Source of the DNA: Erodium maritimum
Taxonomy: Eukaryota; Streptophyta; Magnoliopsida; Geraniales; Geraniaceae
Reading direction: 5' to 3'
DNA: 64,000 nt
NCBI GenBank assembly: GCA_963921825.1
Contig: OY997591.1
Coordinates: forward strand, 23,059,515 to 23,123,514
Shown here piece by piece: positions 11,747 through 22,900 of the stretch (its first letter is position 1; each line of letters begins with the position of its first letter). The position numbers and the translations under genes were made by a program. The notes beneath the pieces are model-generated. The model ran no database searches, had not been told where the DNA came from, and saw nothing but the letters and a program-made list of their open reading frames with translations.

Positions 11747-13689
11747 TGTAAAGACCTGATAAATTAATAGTTTAATTTACGGTTTTAAAGCAACGGGGTT
11801 GGAAAACAGATCGAAAATGTTGGAACGAGGATGAAACAAAAAGGAAAAAATAAAGAAATTTAAAAAAAATGAAAAGGGGTAAGGGAAATGGACTGGGTCA
11901 GACCAGACCCAAGTTTTGGGCCGGAGCAGACCGACCCACGCTCAACGCGCAAGCCCAACCAGGCCCATCTCGCCCGAGCCCACGTCTCTCTTCCTAACCC
12001 TAGCGCGTCCCTTCAGCTTCAGAACCACGCACGACAACCGAGACGAGTCGTCTTCTTCGCGTCTCTCTCTCTCTCGAAACCCATCGCCGTCGCCGCCCTC
12101 TCGAACCAGCCGCCGGAGCTCTCCTCGTCCTCGCACGACTCTTCCCTTCCACCACGACCCACCATCATCACCCCCTTGCCAGAAAACCTCCCTTTCTACC
12201 GTCCTTCTCCCCGATTCGAAACAAATCAGAGCCGTCATACCACCGAACTCCACCGCGCCTTCTACGAGCTAGATCCGATACCGGTGAGCTTCTTACGACC
12301 TCAATCTGTCCTCTCCATCTCTCTTTCTATGAGTTTCGAGCAAGAACAAGCTCGTTTGGGGCCGAGCATGGCCGGGGGAGCTCGCCGGAGCTCTTCGCTT
12401 CAGATCTGAGATCTACATCGCCGTCGACGCTATCACAGGTCAGATCTGGATGGGGAAGCCCGAGTTTTGCATCAAAAAACCTCTCCCCGCCTCTCTCCGT
12501 GCCATGACGCCACCGCCACCATCAAGAAACCCTCCTTGCTCGCCTGACACCACTATTGTCGTCGCCGGAGGACGGGACCACAAACCCTAACTTCGAGCTC
12601 CTAAACCTCGTGGTTTTGGGCCTTGGGCCGAGACGAAACTAGCCTTGGGCCCAGGCCAGGTCTCGGGCCAGGCCAGGACCGGTTCTGAACTCGGGTCTAG
12701 ACCTAGGTCGGAGTCGGGTCTGGATCGGGTCTGGGGCCAGGTCCGGGTCATGGTTCTGGACCGGGTCTGGACCGGGTTCGGACTCGGATTCGGGTCTGAC
12801 TCGGGTCGGGCCGTGTCAGACCAGTTTAATTAAAATATTAATTAATTTAATTGGATTAAAATCGGATTTCTAAAGGACTTAGCGGACTTCTAACGGACGT
12901 TTGGACAAACAAACTTATGGACTTAATTTAATAAAATTAGAGGACCGTTACGGACTGGACCGGGACTGATGACCGTCTCCTTTTGTGTTAAAAAACCAGG
13001 CCTTCACCCCAAGCACGGAGAAGACCAGAGTATGCCCAGACGTCAGCAGCTAGGAGACGCAGCTGTTGGTTCTTCTTGAGGTAGGGATTACCTCGAAACC
13101 CTCTTATTTACGGTTGTTCTAAAAGGCATATAGGGAAACCTAATAATCGGATAAAGCACTAGTATGCATGTAGGATGAGAACAACTAGCGTAGACGATTG
13201 AACTGTGAACCTTTACGATTACTGCCTTGGGAAATTGCCGTGCTGGTAGGGTTGATTGCTGATTGTGTGGATTTGTGATGTGCTGTCTGAACGGTTAATA
13301 AACAATAAACCTGAAAATGAGTAGAATTGACTTGAGGACGCATGATTGGTGATTTGAGTGCTATTTCCCTGTTTTATCTGATATGCTAGATTGGGGATGT
13401 TGGGGGACGAATACCGGTTAAGCCGGTGGGGTTACCACGTGGAGTGTGGTGTCGGTAAGTGATGGTAAGTGCAGAACGTTTGTGAGTGTAATTAAGGGTC
13501 AAAGCCTAGTATATTCGGTGTATCATGTTGTTGCTATGTGTGGGCAAGTGTGCCGTGTTTGTTATGATGTGAATCATTGGTTGTGGTATGGTCGGGTGTG
13601 TGATAGACTGACGTGATTGTGATTGTGGTTGTGGTACCGTGGTTACTTGCGAGTGTGATTGTGACTGTTGGTTGAATTTGTTCCCGCGA

Positions 13690-13985
13690 GTGTGTTGTAC
13701 CTTCCGATGCGCAGCCGGTAAAGTGTGAGAGATGTACTTCCGTCAGGTGTGTCGTACCTTCCGGCGCGCAGTCGGTGAAGTGTGACGTGTGTTGTGCTGT
13801 GGTTACATGAGAAAGGTGGTTTCCCTACCTTCCGACCGAGAGTCGGTAAAACGCTGTGTCCCGCGAGGAGGTGGTTTCCCTACCTTCCGACTAGCACTCG
13901 GTAAAACGTTGTATTGTGTGCCGCGAGGTTCCAGGCCGCGAAGAGGCGATTTCCCTGCCTTCCGTCGATCGGTAAAACGATGTGT
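13690..13985 (+). repeat. Hairpin-forming tandem repeats in the 3' LTR of A
   Basis: This is the partner of the array at 6536-6830, with the same order of units and only scattered base changes. The third unit reads CCGACC-GAG-AGTCGG, which introduces one mismatch in the stem compared with the 5' copy. Confidence 0.75.
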
Positions 13986-14369
13986 GCCGCGATGGGGTTT
14001 ACCGCTCCTCCTGACTTTGTGTTAGGGGGAAGTTGCGTACGGCTACACCGGGCCGAGCGGGTTGCTCTCGAGACCGTGCTTTGGTTACGAGTTGTGTGGT
14101 TATAGATGTTTTGGACTGAACGAGTGTTGCTGCGTCTGTGACATTGAGGGTTTCCGTGTTATTTGTTGTCTTATTCCGATGCTACGGGTGTTGATCCGTG
14201 ACGCTCGCGCAGACCTATTTTCCAAATTCGTTTCAACCTCGAACCTTACCCTGTTTTAACCCTAAAATAGCCTCAAACGACACATACGCTTGACCAACAA
14301 TTTACCAACACACGTACGACCATTCAAGACCAAACACAAGTCTCCCCAACCTCAATCATAAGCCGACAC

Positions 14370-14520
14370 GGCCAAACAACAACACTCACCCACCAGGCCA
14401 ACCAACCTACACACACGCCCACAGGGCCAACCAAAGTCGAAACACGCCCACCGGGCCAACCAACAATCAAGACACGGCCACAGGGCCAATCAAAATCAAA
14501 ACACGCCCACAGGCCAAACA
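14370..14520 (-). repeat. Degenerate tandem repeat in the B leader
   Basis: On the plus strand, words such as CACGCCCACAGGGCCAACCAA recur about every 30 bases five or so times, with variable spacing. The array lies in the untranslated leader after the primer site of B. No protein frame fits it. Confidence 0.6.
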
Positions 14521-14859
14521 AATTTTAAAACTTTCTCCACTTCATTAAAAATCCCATTTCTTGACATCAGGTAATTACAACCCGGTCCAGGCGTCCCCGA
14601 ACTACATTGTACCCACTTGATATCAACACCGTCACACTCGACTACAGGGGCGCCCCTGAGTCGAGTCGCGACAGTTTAAAAACGTTTCACGCAGCAACAC
14701 ACAAACAGTATGCTAGTAACCCCGTACTGCGCATACACACAAACACAAACACGACTCAAACACAACGGGTCTACACACGGTTCCGACCTGCGTACCCAAC
14801 GCACGACGGGACTTAACTGACTCGACTCTCCCCACCTAATTGACGGACAGTCCGAGGTA

Positions 14860-14882
14860 TGAAACCTCGAGCTCTGATACCA
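14860..14882 (-). other. Primer binding site of B
   Basis: On the minus strand TGGTATCAGAGCTCGAGG follows the LTR end by three bases. It matches the initiator-Met tRNA site over the first twelve bases, and it shows that B lies in reverse orientation. Confidence 0.85.
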
Positions 14883-15484
14883 AGCTATCACGCCCCAATT
14901 TCAGTAAACCGAACTCAGGACGTGAACTTTAAAAACAATAAAACATTTTGATACCTTTTACATTAAATCACTTTAAAATCACCATTTGTTCAACAAAATA
15001 ATATTTACAACTTAAAACACGTCCCAACAAGTGGACAAAAGTATGGTATCCGCCGCTAGACTCAAAATAAACCCAGAGTCCCGCTCCCAACTCTTCAAGC
15101 TCCGGAAGCTCACCTAGTCCAACCTGCGACCGGTACCTGTAGGAAAAGCAGCTAGGGGTGAGCGTTCGCTCACCACCACGGATAACAAACTGACTACGGC
15201 ATAATTAGCAGACAATGCCGGTAACACTAACAACCAACTCAACACCGGGGACCACTATCCCCCAAGCTCAAGTAACTTAACTGACACCCAACCCGTTACT
15301 TCCTCAACAGACTCAACACTTGGACTCGTAATGTAGACCCAACACAACGATCACGACCTCTTCCAAGGACTCAAAAGACCACCACGCAAACCCAAAATCA
15401 CAAAGGATCGCACACCAAACAAGATCACAAAGGATCGCATACCAGCTGCTCAGTAACCTCCCTCACGCCCTTTACCAATCTCAA

Positions 15485-15640
15485 TCAGGTCAGGCGGTCG
15501 ACCTGTCGCAATTCCTCGACACAAAGTCGGATTAGGCTGTCGACCTATCGCAATTCATCGATACAAAGTCGGATCAGGCTGTCGACCTATCACAATTCAT
15601 CGACACAAAGTCGGATCAGGCTGTCGACCTATCACATTCA
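15485..15640 (-). repeat. 42 bp tandem repeat in LTR B
   Basis: About 3.5 copies of a unit containing AGGCTGTCGACCTATC, then CAATTCATCGACACAAAGTC (plus strand). The copies differ at a few C/T positions. No coding or CRISPR-like structure is present, since there are no unique spacers. Confidence 0.8.
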
Positions 15641-15859
15641 CAATCCCAAACCCCAAACCACACACGCGCGGCCAGGACCCCTTTGTTGTCGGGCGGGCCC
15701 CCTACCCCGTCTGAACATGCAGACGCGTGTGCTCGTGGACCCCCGTTTCATGAAGCGGGCCCCCAACCTCAGGTAACCACAATCACAATCACAAGCAAGT
15801 TCAACAAACAGCAACAACACAGGTTCAACACTCCACAGACACTCATGGCCACACAAGAC

Positions 15860-16100
15860 ACCAACAGTAACTCACGGCTCAACAACCCCACGGGCACTCA
15901 CGGCCTCCCAAGACACACCAACGGTAAAGACACGGGTTCAACAACCCCATGGGCACTCACAGCCTCCCAAGACATACCAACGGTAAAGACACGGGTTCAA
16001 CAACCCCACGGGCACTCACGACCTCCCAAGACACACCAACGGTAAAGACACGGGTTCAACAACCCCACAGGCACTCACGGCCTCCCAAGACACAACAGTA
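15860..16100 (-). repeat. 59 bp tandem repeat in LTR B
   Basis: About four copies with exact 59 bp spacing: ACGGTAAAGACACGGGTTCA starts near 15921, 15980 and 16039. Each copy also has CCCCACGGGCACTCACGGCC, and flanking partial copies extend the array. Since 59 is not a multiple of three, the plus-strand open frame across it is incidental. Confidence 0.85.
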
Positions 16101-16149
16101 AAACACGGGCTCTCATGGCCACCCAAGACACAACATACACAAACAACCT

Positions 16150-16310
16150 CCGGCATAACCAATATCTCCAACAGTCCTAATATCAACAGTTTCACAATCA
16201 ACCTCCGGGCATGTTCATATGCCTCCAGTACTCCTAATATCGATAAGTTCACAATCGACCTCCGGGCATGGTCATATGCCTCTAGTAATTCTAATAACGC
16301 TAAGTTCTCT
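16150..16310 (-). repeat. About 57 bp tandem repeat in LTR B
   Basis: Two and a half copies containing CAACCTCCGGGCATG, TCATATGCCTC and CTAATATC (plus strand). It follows directly on the 59 bp array. Confidence 0.7.
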
Positions 16311-18471
16311 GCTCCTACGACACTACTAAGTGTCACATGCAATTCTACTGTTAACTTTCCCTAGTTAGGTCCGAGATCCGGCTACTTTTCCCTACCTCGT
16401 AAAGCGTGTCACAACCAATGCTCGCTCTCCGGCAATGCTCCAAATTTCCCGCTTAGCCTCCTCTTTCCACGGTAGGCGATACGGTCTACAATTATTACAA
16501 TTAACACACTTTTTAAGTAAGCAAGCGAAACCCGAATTTAAAGAATTAAACGCCCAAACTCAACCCCGAAAATGTTGATCACTCCCAAACTTCCCAATTA
16601 CTCGACATTGTCGATAATGGGCTCGGAAAAGCCCGATTCGCCCGACATGGCGAATCTGCCCGGGTTTTGAAAACGCCCTTCCGGGGCTCCGAAAATTCCC
16701 GTTTTCGTTTCTACGGTCTTAGAATATTTCAAGGGTTCCTAGGCATTCGACGGAATCTAATTCCGACTTCCGAGTAATTTAATTTTCGTTTAAAGTTTCT
16801 AAACCCGTCAATTACAACTTTCACAATTTAATTCCAAATTTCGATCCGGTTGAAGATTAATTACTTGGGGAACGTTCTAAACCACCCGAACACGAAAACC
16901 GATAACCGGGCATGTGGGCCCCACAGGGCCACAATGGCAAAATTCCCTTTTTGCCCCAAAACGTTCCTAACGAACCCCAAACCTCAACCCTTCATCTTTA
17001 AACCAATTCTAACCAAAACCCAACCATATTTGAATCGTTTAAACTCAAACCCTAAAATTCGAACTTAACAAAACGAAAATCGGTTAGGTGCTCACCGTAG
17101 AGAATGACGGTGTGAACTCGATTCTTCTATCGTTGAGACGATCCAACGGCTTGATCGACGGGAAAAGCCAAAACTCCAAACACCCCCTTCTCTTTTCTCT
17201 CTTCTTCTCCTTCTCTCTACTTTCTCTCTCTATTTCTTCTCTTTTTTTTGAAATGGATGTGTAACCTCATCTTCTTTCCCTTTTGTTTCATTTTAAAAAA
17301 ATAACAAATAACACTTAAAAAGCAAAACTAACCATCAAGTAGTCTTGTCTTGTTTTGTCCAATAAACCTAACACCACCACATAGGTGACATGTGGCAAGT
17401 GGGTCCCATCCCTTTTTGGAAAATATCTTCTAGATATTTTCAAATCAGATTCGCGAAATTCGACCTTCTCGGGCCCCGAACGGACACTTTTTCCAAGAAA
17501 ACACGAAACTTCACGGGCTACAAGGAAACGGCTCAACTAAGATCGCTGCGACGACGGCTAAGCTTTTTGGATCCAAAACGGTCCTCGAATGGACCAAAAC
17601 GTCGCTCGATTGACTTTTCTAGAGAAAAGTCAACTTTTCCCAAACTAATCAGAAAGTTGCCCGGAGTCCCCCAGAACTCACTTTGGTCGATTTCGGGGTC
17701 AACTTAAGTCCGGTATGACCCTCGGGGTCAATTTTTGGTTTAATTAAGTGTTTGTCTTACATTTTTAAAATTTTCCTGTTTTTCGTAGGTTCGACTGTCG
17801 TTGACCGGAAGTGGTTATTACAGATTGTTTCTGGGAGTCTCGATGATATGTGTCCCATCGCGACCGAGGGGTATTTCGGTACGAAGTATTGGTTTGCGTG
17901 TGGTTCGGGGTCTTGTGGCTTAAATCATCTATATTTCCTTACTTAGGTGTCTTACTTGGGTTTTCCCCTTCGTTGTGTGTCTGATTTGATGGTTGGTGAT
18001 TTAGTTAAAGTTGGTATGGTTAGATCATGAGCGTCAGGTTTAAAAAGGGTTTTGTCTTTAAAATGGCTTAAGTGTCGTATCGTTATATCAAACTTTTATT
18101 GTAATTTCATATGTGGAAAAGGCCTTCTGATAAATCCAAAGTGAGGCAGTTTTTATGGTTTTCCCTACTGAGCGTCAAGATCACCCCTTACTTTGTTTTC
18201 TACAGGTATTAGCTTTGACTTGGAGTAGAGGATATCGTAGAGCTTGGGGCTAGCGAGGGTCTGGGTGTATTTGTTTTATGTTTCGTAGAGACGTACTGTC
18301 TTATTTCTGAACTTATGTATTTGACTGAGCGTAGAACTCAGGGTTTCGAATTTATGTCGAATTATTTTATTTATCTTATCAGTTATTTCTTGTTTTAAAT
18401 TGTTATGATTCAAGTCTCTCTACGTCACGTCTCGGGTTCGGTCAATGCCGGATTTGGGGCGTGACAGACCC

Positions 18472-19989
18472 CTTCCCTGGTGACAATGGATCCGATACCT
18501 AAGGCTCAATTATCTCGAGTAAGGGGGACCGGGGTAGCAATGGACCCGATATCTAACCCGGGTCCCCGAGTTCCCACCTGGGATGCCAGCCAGGTGCCCA
18601 CGATAGGCCCCCTTGGTGGTCCTACCCAAAGCCCCTGCTTTTGTACACGGGAACATCCTGCGAGGGGTGGGTTGAGATCAGCTCTCTGCTAATTCGATTG
18701 CTGCCCTTCTGCCACGGGAGCGTGGTGGATTTGGAGGTGGATAATGCGCCCACCCAGGAGCGTGAGCTGTGGAAGCTCCAGCGCCTTTGGCTCGTAGGAG
18801 CGCAATTGCTGGAGTACGGGGAAGGGTGGTGCCTGCATCTGGCTGGCACGCCAAGTCACATACGGGGGAGATGCCCCACTGGGAGGAATGATTCACAAGC
18901 TGAGCATCGGGAACTGGCCCTGTGAGGGGTCCTTAGACGATTCTTTGTCTCCCACCACCACTATTACTGTAGAGGTCCCTCAGGATCTCCAATACCCCGT
19001 TCCTCCTCTCCGTCTTCTACCTTTTCCCATGGGGCATCAAAATAATGTCTATGACGGTTCTGGTACTAAAAGGTTCAGTGAACCATTGTTTGTTCACACT
19101 GTCCTTTCGTGGTCAAGGAGCATGTTCCTCGAGGCATTTCGATGTAACCGTTCTTAACAAGTTATAATATTGCAATTTTCGTTCAAAAAAATGAATAAAA
19201 TTGAAATAAAATTAATTAATTAACTAAAATGGAAATTAAACTTAAATTTATAATTATTCAAAAAAATAACTTTAATAGAAACCAAATAATACATTCACGA
19301 TTCGAAATGTAAATCAATTTTGGTACAGTCTCGATTCGAAGTGCAAATCAATGTTTTTTTGTGATCAAAGACATTAAATAAATTATTTAGAACAATACAA
19401 ACCTAATGACTATAAATTTATAAATTTTGGACACCGTTTACACAAAATCGAATTTAAAATGTATTATTTTGATTAAAAAAAAGGAAATGCATCAGTTTGG
19501 CCACGTGTCGCCTAGCCATTGGCCAAGAGAGCAACACACATCAACGACTCACGCACCACAAATGTGGGTCGTGAGCCGGATCGCAACTCGCGATTCACGT
19601 TTTGTAAATCACGGTTCGCGATTTATGCACCCCACATCGTACGAATCGTGAACCGCGATTCACAAATATGTGAATCGCGAATTGCATCCGTAGACGTGAT
19701 GCACACAATGTAAATGGTCTTAGAAAAATGAATCAAACTGCTTTACTCCATGTACTCTCACTTTGCTTTACTCCATGTACTAGATGACACACTTAACGAA
19801 AATATAGTTGTAACTAATTATTATTCACGCTCAGGTTAATAGGAGGTAGACAAGGAATACAATTTTATCTCGTTATTTTTCTGATTTATTTTTGTCCTTG
19901 AACTTCATCTTTTCTCATTTACAAGAGGTCATGATGCCTATTTCGACTATAAATAGAGAGGAAGATCGAACATACACTTTACTGATATG
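18472..19989. other. Unassigned DNA between element A and the LINE cluster
   Basis: 18472-19150 is moderately GC-rich with a near-repeat (CAATGGATCCGATACC then CAATGGACCCGATATC) and an open frame at 18641-18925 that I do not recognise. 19150-19500 is AT-rich. 19570-19690 is crowded with GATTCAC/GTGAATC inverted words, including the perfect hairpin at 19654-19679. No gene is supported. Confidence 0.4.
19654..19679. repeat. Perfect 11 bp-arm hairpin
   Basis: CGCGATTCACA, four bases AATA, then TGTGAATCGCG. Weaker matching arms lie upstream (ATCACGGTTCGCGAT near 19608 and ATCGTGAACCGCGAT near 19645), so the whole stretch 19575-19685 can fold. This is typical of a short inverted-repeat element, but no terminal duplication was found. 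Confidence 0.6.
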
Positions 19990-22900
19990 GAGGTTGGGAA
20001 ATGTTTATTGGATGTTGGTTCACATAAAGCCCTTAGGCCTGATGATTTTCATATTCTTTTCTGGATCTTTGGGTATTGCGGGCCATCATGTGAGTAGATC
20101 ATACCAATAGGTGTTGTGGGTGAGATTTCCATTCAAGATGTTAACCATACGATTTTGGTGCTTATCCTAAGAATGCATCCCTCGAACGAGGTTGTAGAAT
20201 ATAGGCCAATTAGCTTGTGTAATGTTCTCTACAAGATAGTCACTAAAGCAGTTACAAATATCATTATAAAGATGTTTTCGATAATTATAGATGAGTCTCA
20301 AAATATATTTTTTTCCAAGACGTTTGATTTCGAACAATGCCATAATACAGATGATTCACCCGACTTGCAATTTCGTTATTTGGGCAACAGGATTTTCCTG
20401 TTTCTGTCTTCAGATCAAAACACTTTGACAGATGTCCTGAACTCAAAGTGGAGCTGGTGCTCTGACGCATTTCTGTTGTTTGATCGAGCTCAAAGTTGGC
20501 TCAATAGCGCAGGCGGTTTCAGCTGGTGGAAGGTTACAGGTGTTCCACTGTTGGGCTGGTGCATGTCGACATTCCGTGACATTGGGACGTCGTGCGGTTC
20601 ATTCTTGTTGGCCCTGAGAGATGAAACTTCTCCATCACTCGACTGCAACTTCCTCTTGTTACATTCGACTCTGCAGGAGGCGTGTGTTAATCGAGTTGTA
20701 GAGATAGAGGGCAAGAACTTTAAGATATGCCTATCGAGAATCGCATCACCTGAACTCCGGGGGGGGGGGGGGGTTGACAGTAGTATGGATTATAGAGGGG
20801 CGGTTTTAGCTACAGCAGATACTCCGCCTCAGGTGTCTAATGTGAAGGGTAAGGGTACTCAACGTCCCTCTACTCCGGTGGGTAAAGTCCCTGAGTCTTC
20901 TACTTCGAGCCCGATTAGTTCTTTGCGTGGGCCTCACTCTTCTCGGGCGATGGCTTCGGTCAGGGATCTTCTTCAGCCGACCAGGCCCACTCATGTATAC
21001 CGATCATATGCAGCTCGTAGAATTCCAATTGACAAAGAATATGCTGATCGAGAGAGGAAGTGGAAACTGATCAAGGCCAGTCAGAAACTTCTTTCAGGGC
21101 ATCCAGAAACGGTAGATCAAATTGAAGCTCTAGATTTTGAGTTTGGAGACTCGGTTGATCCAGAGTTCCAGGAAGATTATGACGACCTTGGTTCTTGTGA
21201 CGGGGACGAAGTGGGGGATTCTCTCCCTACTTCCTTATTAATCAGAAGCTATTGTGAAATTCATCTCCTGGAATGTGAGGGAGATGAATGTCGTCCAGAA
21301 GAGAAGGTGCTTTAGGGTGGCTCTGTCGAAACAACACCCCGATATGATTTAGGTTCAGGAATCTAAAAGAGAAGTGCTTCAACTTTTATTCTGAGAAGCT
21401 GTGGTTTTCTGATTAGCTGGGACCCCGCCTTCATTGTAGGCGCGGCTGGTGGTGTTCTTATGGTTTGGAGAACGTTTGCTGAGAAGGGCGGGTGACCTTA
21501 TTCCTGAGGCTTCATGTGAACATTGGTCTGTGGCTCCATTTCTTTGCCTTAGGCGCAGAAGACGTAGGAGACGAGCGGTGGGGTTTTTGTAATCTTATAT
21601 CCTTTCGTTTCTTGTCACATTTTGCTTTTGGTTACAGGCATTCACCTTGAATCCTGTTTAATAAAATATCGCTTATCCAAAAAAAAAAACATTTGAGCTC
21701 ATGCATTCTATCCGCTAGAAGACTGAGGCAACATATGTTGGTTCACTTTAAAACTTGATATGAGAAAGGCATACGACAAGATAGAGTGGGGTTGTGTGGA
21801 AGAGATTCTTGGCCGGTTGGGTTTCCCTATCTTATTGATTCGAGACACTATCAATTGTATTTCATCTTCCATCTTTGGTTTTCAATTTAATGGAGCGATT
21901 AATACCTCGGTGTTCTCTTCACAGTGCTTGAGGTGGAGTTGCCCGCTTTCTCCATATCTCTTCATTATGTGCGTAGAGATTCTCTCTGCGTTGCTTCAGA
22001 AGAAATTTGATGGTGATCGAATTTTGGGTTTCTCTTGTTCTCAGGGTGCCCCTCATGTATCCCAAATTTTCTTTGCTGATAAGAATCTCATGTTTGGGCA
22101 AGCAAAGCCAAAGGATGTTCAAAGCATTTAGTGGATTTTATTTGGATATGAGGAGGTTAGTGGTCAGATGGTAAACTTTGAGAAATCTTGTATTGGTTTC
22201 AGCCCTAATTTATAGGTTCTCGATCAAGCCTATTTGCGAGCTATCCTAGAGATTCGGTAGGAGGTGTCCATGAGAGGTATTTGGTATTCCCGTCCCTTGT
22301 AGGGCGGAGTAGGGAGGAGGTGTTTCAATTCTTGAGGGATCGAGTTCAAAAGAAGTTGTAATGCTGGAAGGCCAAGTTTGTTTCACCGGGTAGTCGAGTG
22401 GTGTTGATAAAGACGACTGTTCAGTTCATTCGTACTTTCGCCTTAGGGTTTTTTGGGTCCTGAAAAGGACTCTTTAAAACCTTCAAAGATGAAATGCTCG
22501 CTTTTGGTGGGGTGGGGACGTGGACTCGTGACATCTCCATTGACGATCTTGGAGTAAGATCTGTTCTTGTAAGTGCTCTGGTGGCTTGAGTTTTCGGAGC
22601 AAGTACTTCCCCGCGTCTTCTCTTTGGGAAGCTCGTGTCTGCCCAAGTTAGTCTACTATTTGGAATGGGCTTCTATGAACTCATTTATTGGTTCAAAAGG
22701 GAGTAATCAAATGACTAGGTCATGAGCTTGATATTTTTCTCTTCCAAGGTCTTGGATTCCCTTCAACCTAGGGTTTTTGTCCAATTACTACTCCGTATGA
22801 GGCTCATAGAGATTCCTAGGTATCTAATATTTTTGGGTTTGATGGGATAATGACAAAATTGATATTTTCCTTTGCCAGGTAGACCGCAAGACTATTCTTC

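Larger units (their letters stand above)
14187..17822 (-). mobile_element. Retrotransposon B, truncated Tekay-like element inside the 3' LTR of A
   Basis: On the minus strand it starts TGTAATAACC at 17822, has one LTR ending GGGGCGTGATA at 14886, a primer site, and about 670 bp of leader that stops at 14187 against LTR A. The gag-pol region and second LTR are gone. The flank at 17823-17827 (GATTG) has no partner at the other end, and part of LTR A is also missing, so a deletion removed one end of B plus neighbouring sequence. Confidence 0.85.
14886..17822 (-). repeat. LTR of element B with several internal tandem arrays
   Basis: Start TGTAATAACC and end GGGGCGTGATA (minus strand), about 2.9 kb. 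Near its start (17524-17575) it shares the block AAAAAGCTTAGCC...GAGCCGTTTCC with the solo LTR at 27390 and with element D, so the three belong to related Tekay-like subfamilies. It carries the tandem arrays listed at 15485, 15860 and 16150. Confidence 0.85.
5067..18466 (+). mobile_element. LTR retrotransposon A, decayed Tekay/Del-like Ty3/gypsy (LARD-like)
   Basis: The termini are TGTAAAGACCTG at 5067 and GGGGCGTGACA ending at 18466, with the 5 bp target duplication GACCC on both sides (5062-5066 and 18467-18471). The order is 5' LTR 5067-7814, initiator-Met tRNA primer site, a 3.9 kb interior with only scraps of gag-pol, polypurine tract, and 3' LTR 11747-18466. The 3' LTR is enlarged by insertion of element B. 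The 5' LTR has lost about 480 bp that the 3' LTR keeps (about 12769-13247). The interior cannot encode working proteins, so this is a non-autonomous or long-dead member. Confidence 0.92.
11747..18466 (+). repeat. 3' LTR of A, interrupted by element B
   Basis: The LTR runs from 11747 to 14186, then resumes at about 17827 and ends GGGGCGTGACA at 18466. It keeps an AT-rich segment (about 12830-13250) that is missing from the 5' copy, so the ancestral LTR was roughly 3.2 kb. Relative to the 5' LTR, the stretch matching about 7032-7168 is missing at the B junction. Confidence 0.9.

Noticed and set aside
11888-12409. 173-codon plus-strand frame with proline/serine-rich product
   Set aside because: It lies within LTR A, and the matching frame in the other LTR (5423-5731) is broken; it is LTR sequence read by chance in a GC-rich stretch.
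15683-16045. 120-codon frame with repeated peptides
   Set aside because: It is the 59 bp tandem array of LTR B; the period is not a multiple of three and no start or codon signal supports coding.
15485-16310. Regular repeats that might suggest a CRISPR array
   Set aside because: Units abut each other without unique spacers, no cas-like genes are present, and the context is a plant LTR.
20116-21315. 399-codon frame that looks like one gene
   Set aside because: It crosses the junction between two LINE copies: reverse transcriptase of the old one, then ORF1 of the inserted one, so it is not a single gene.
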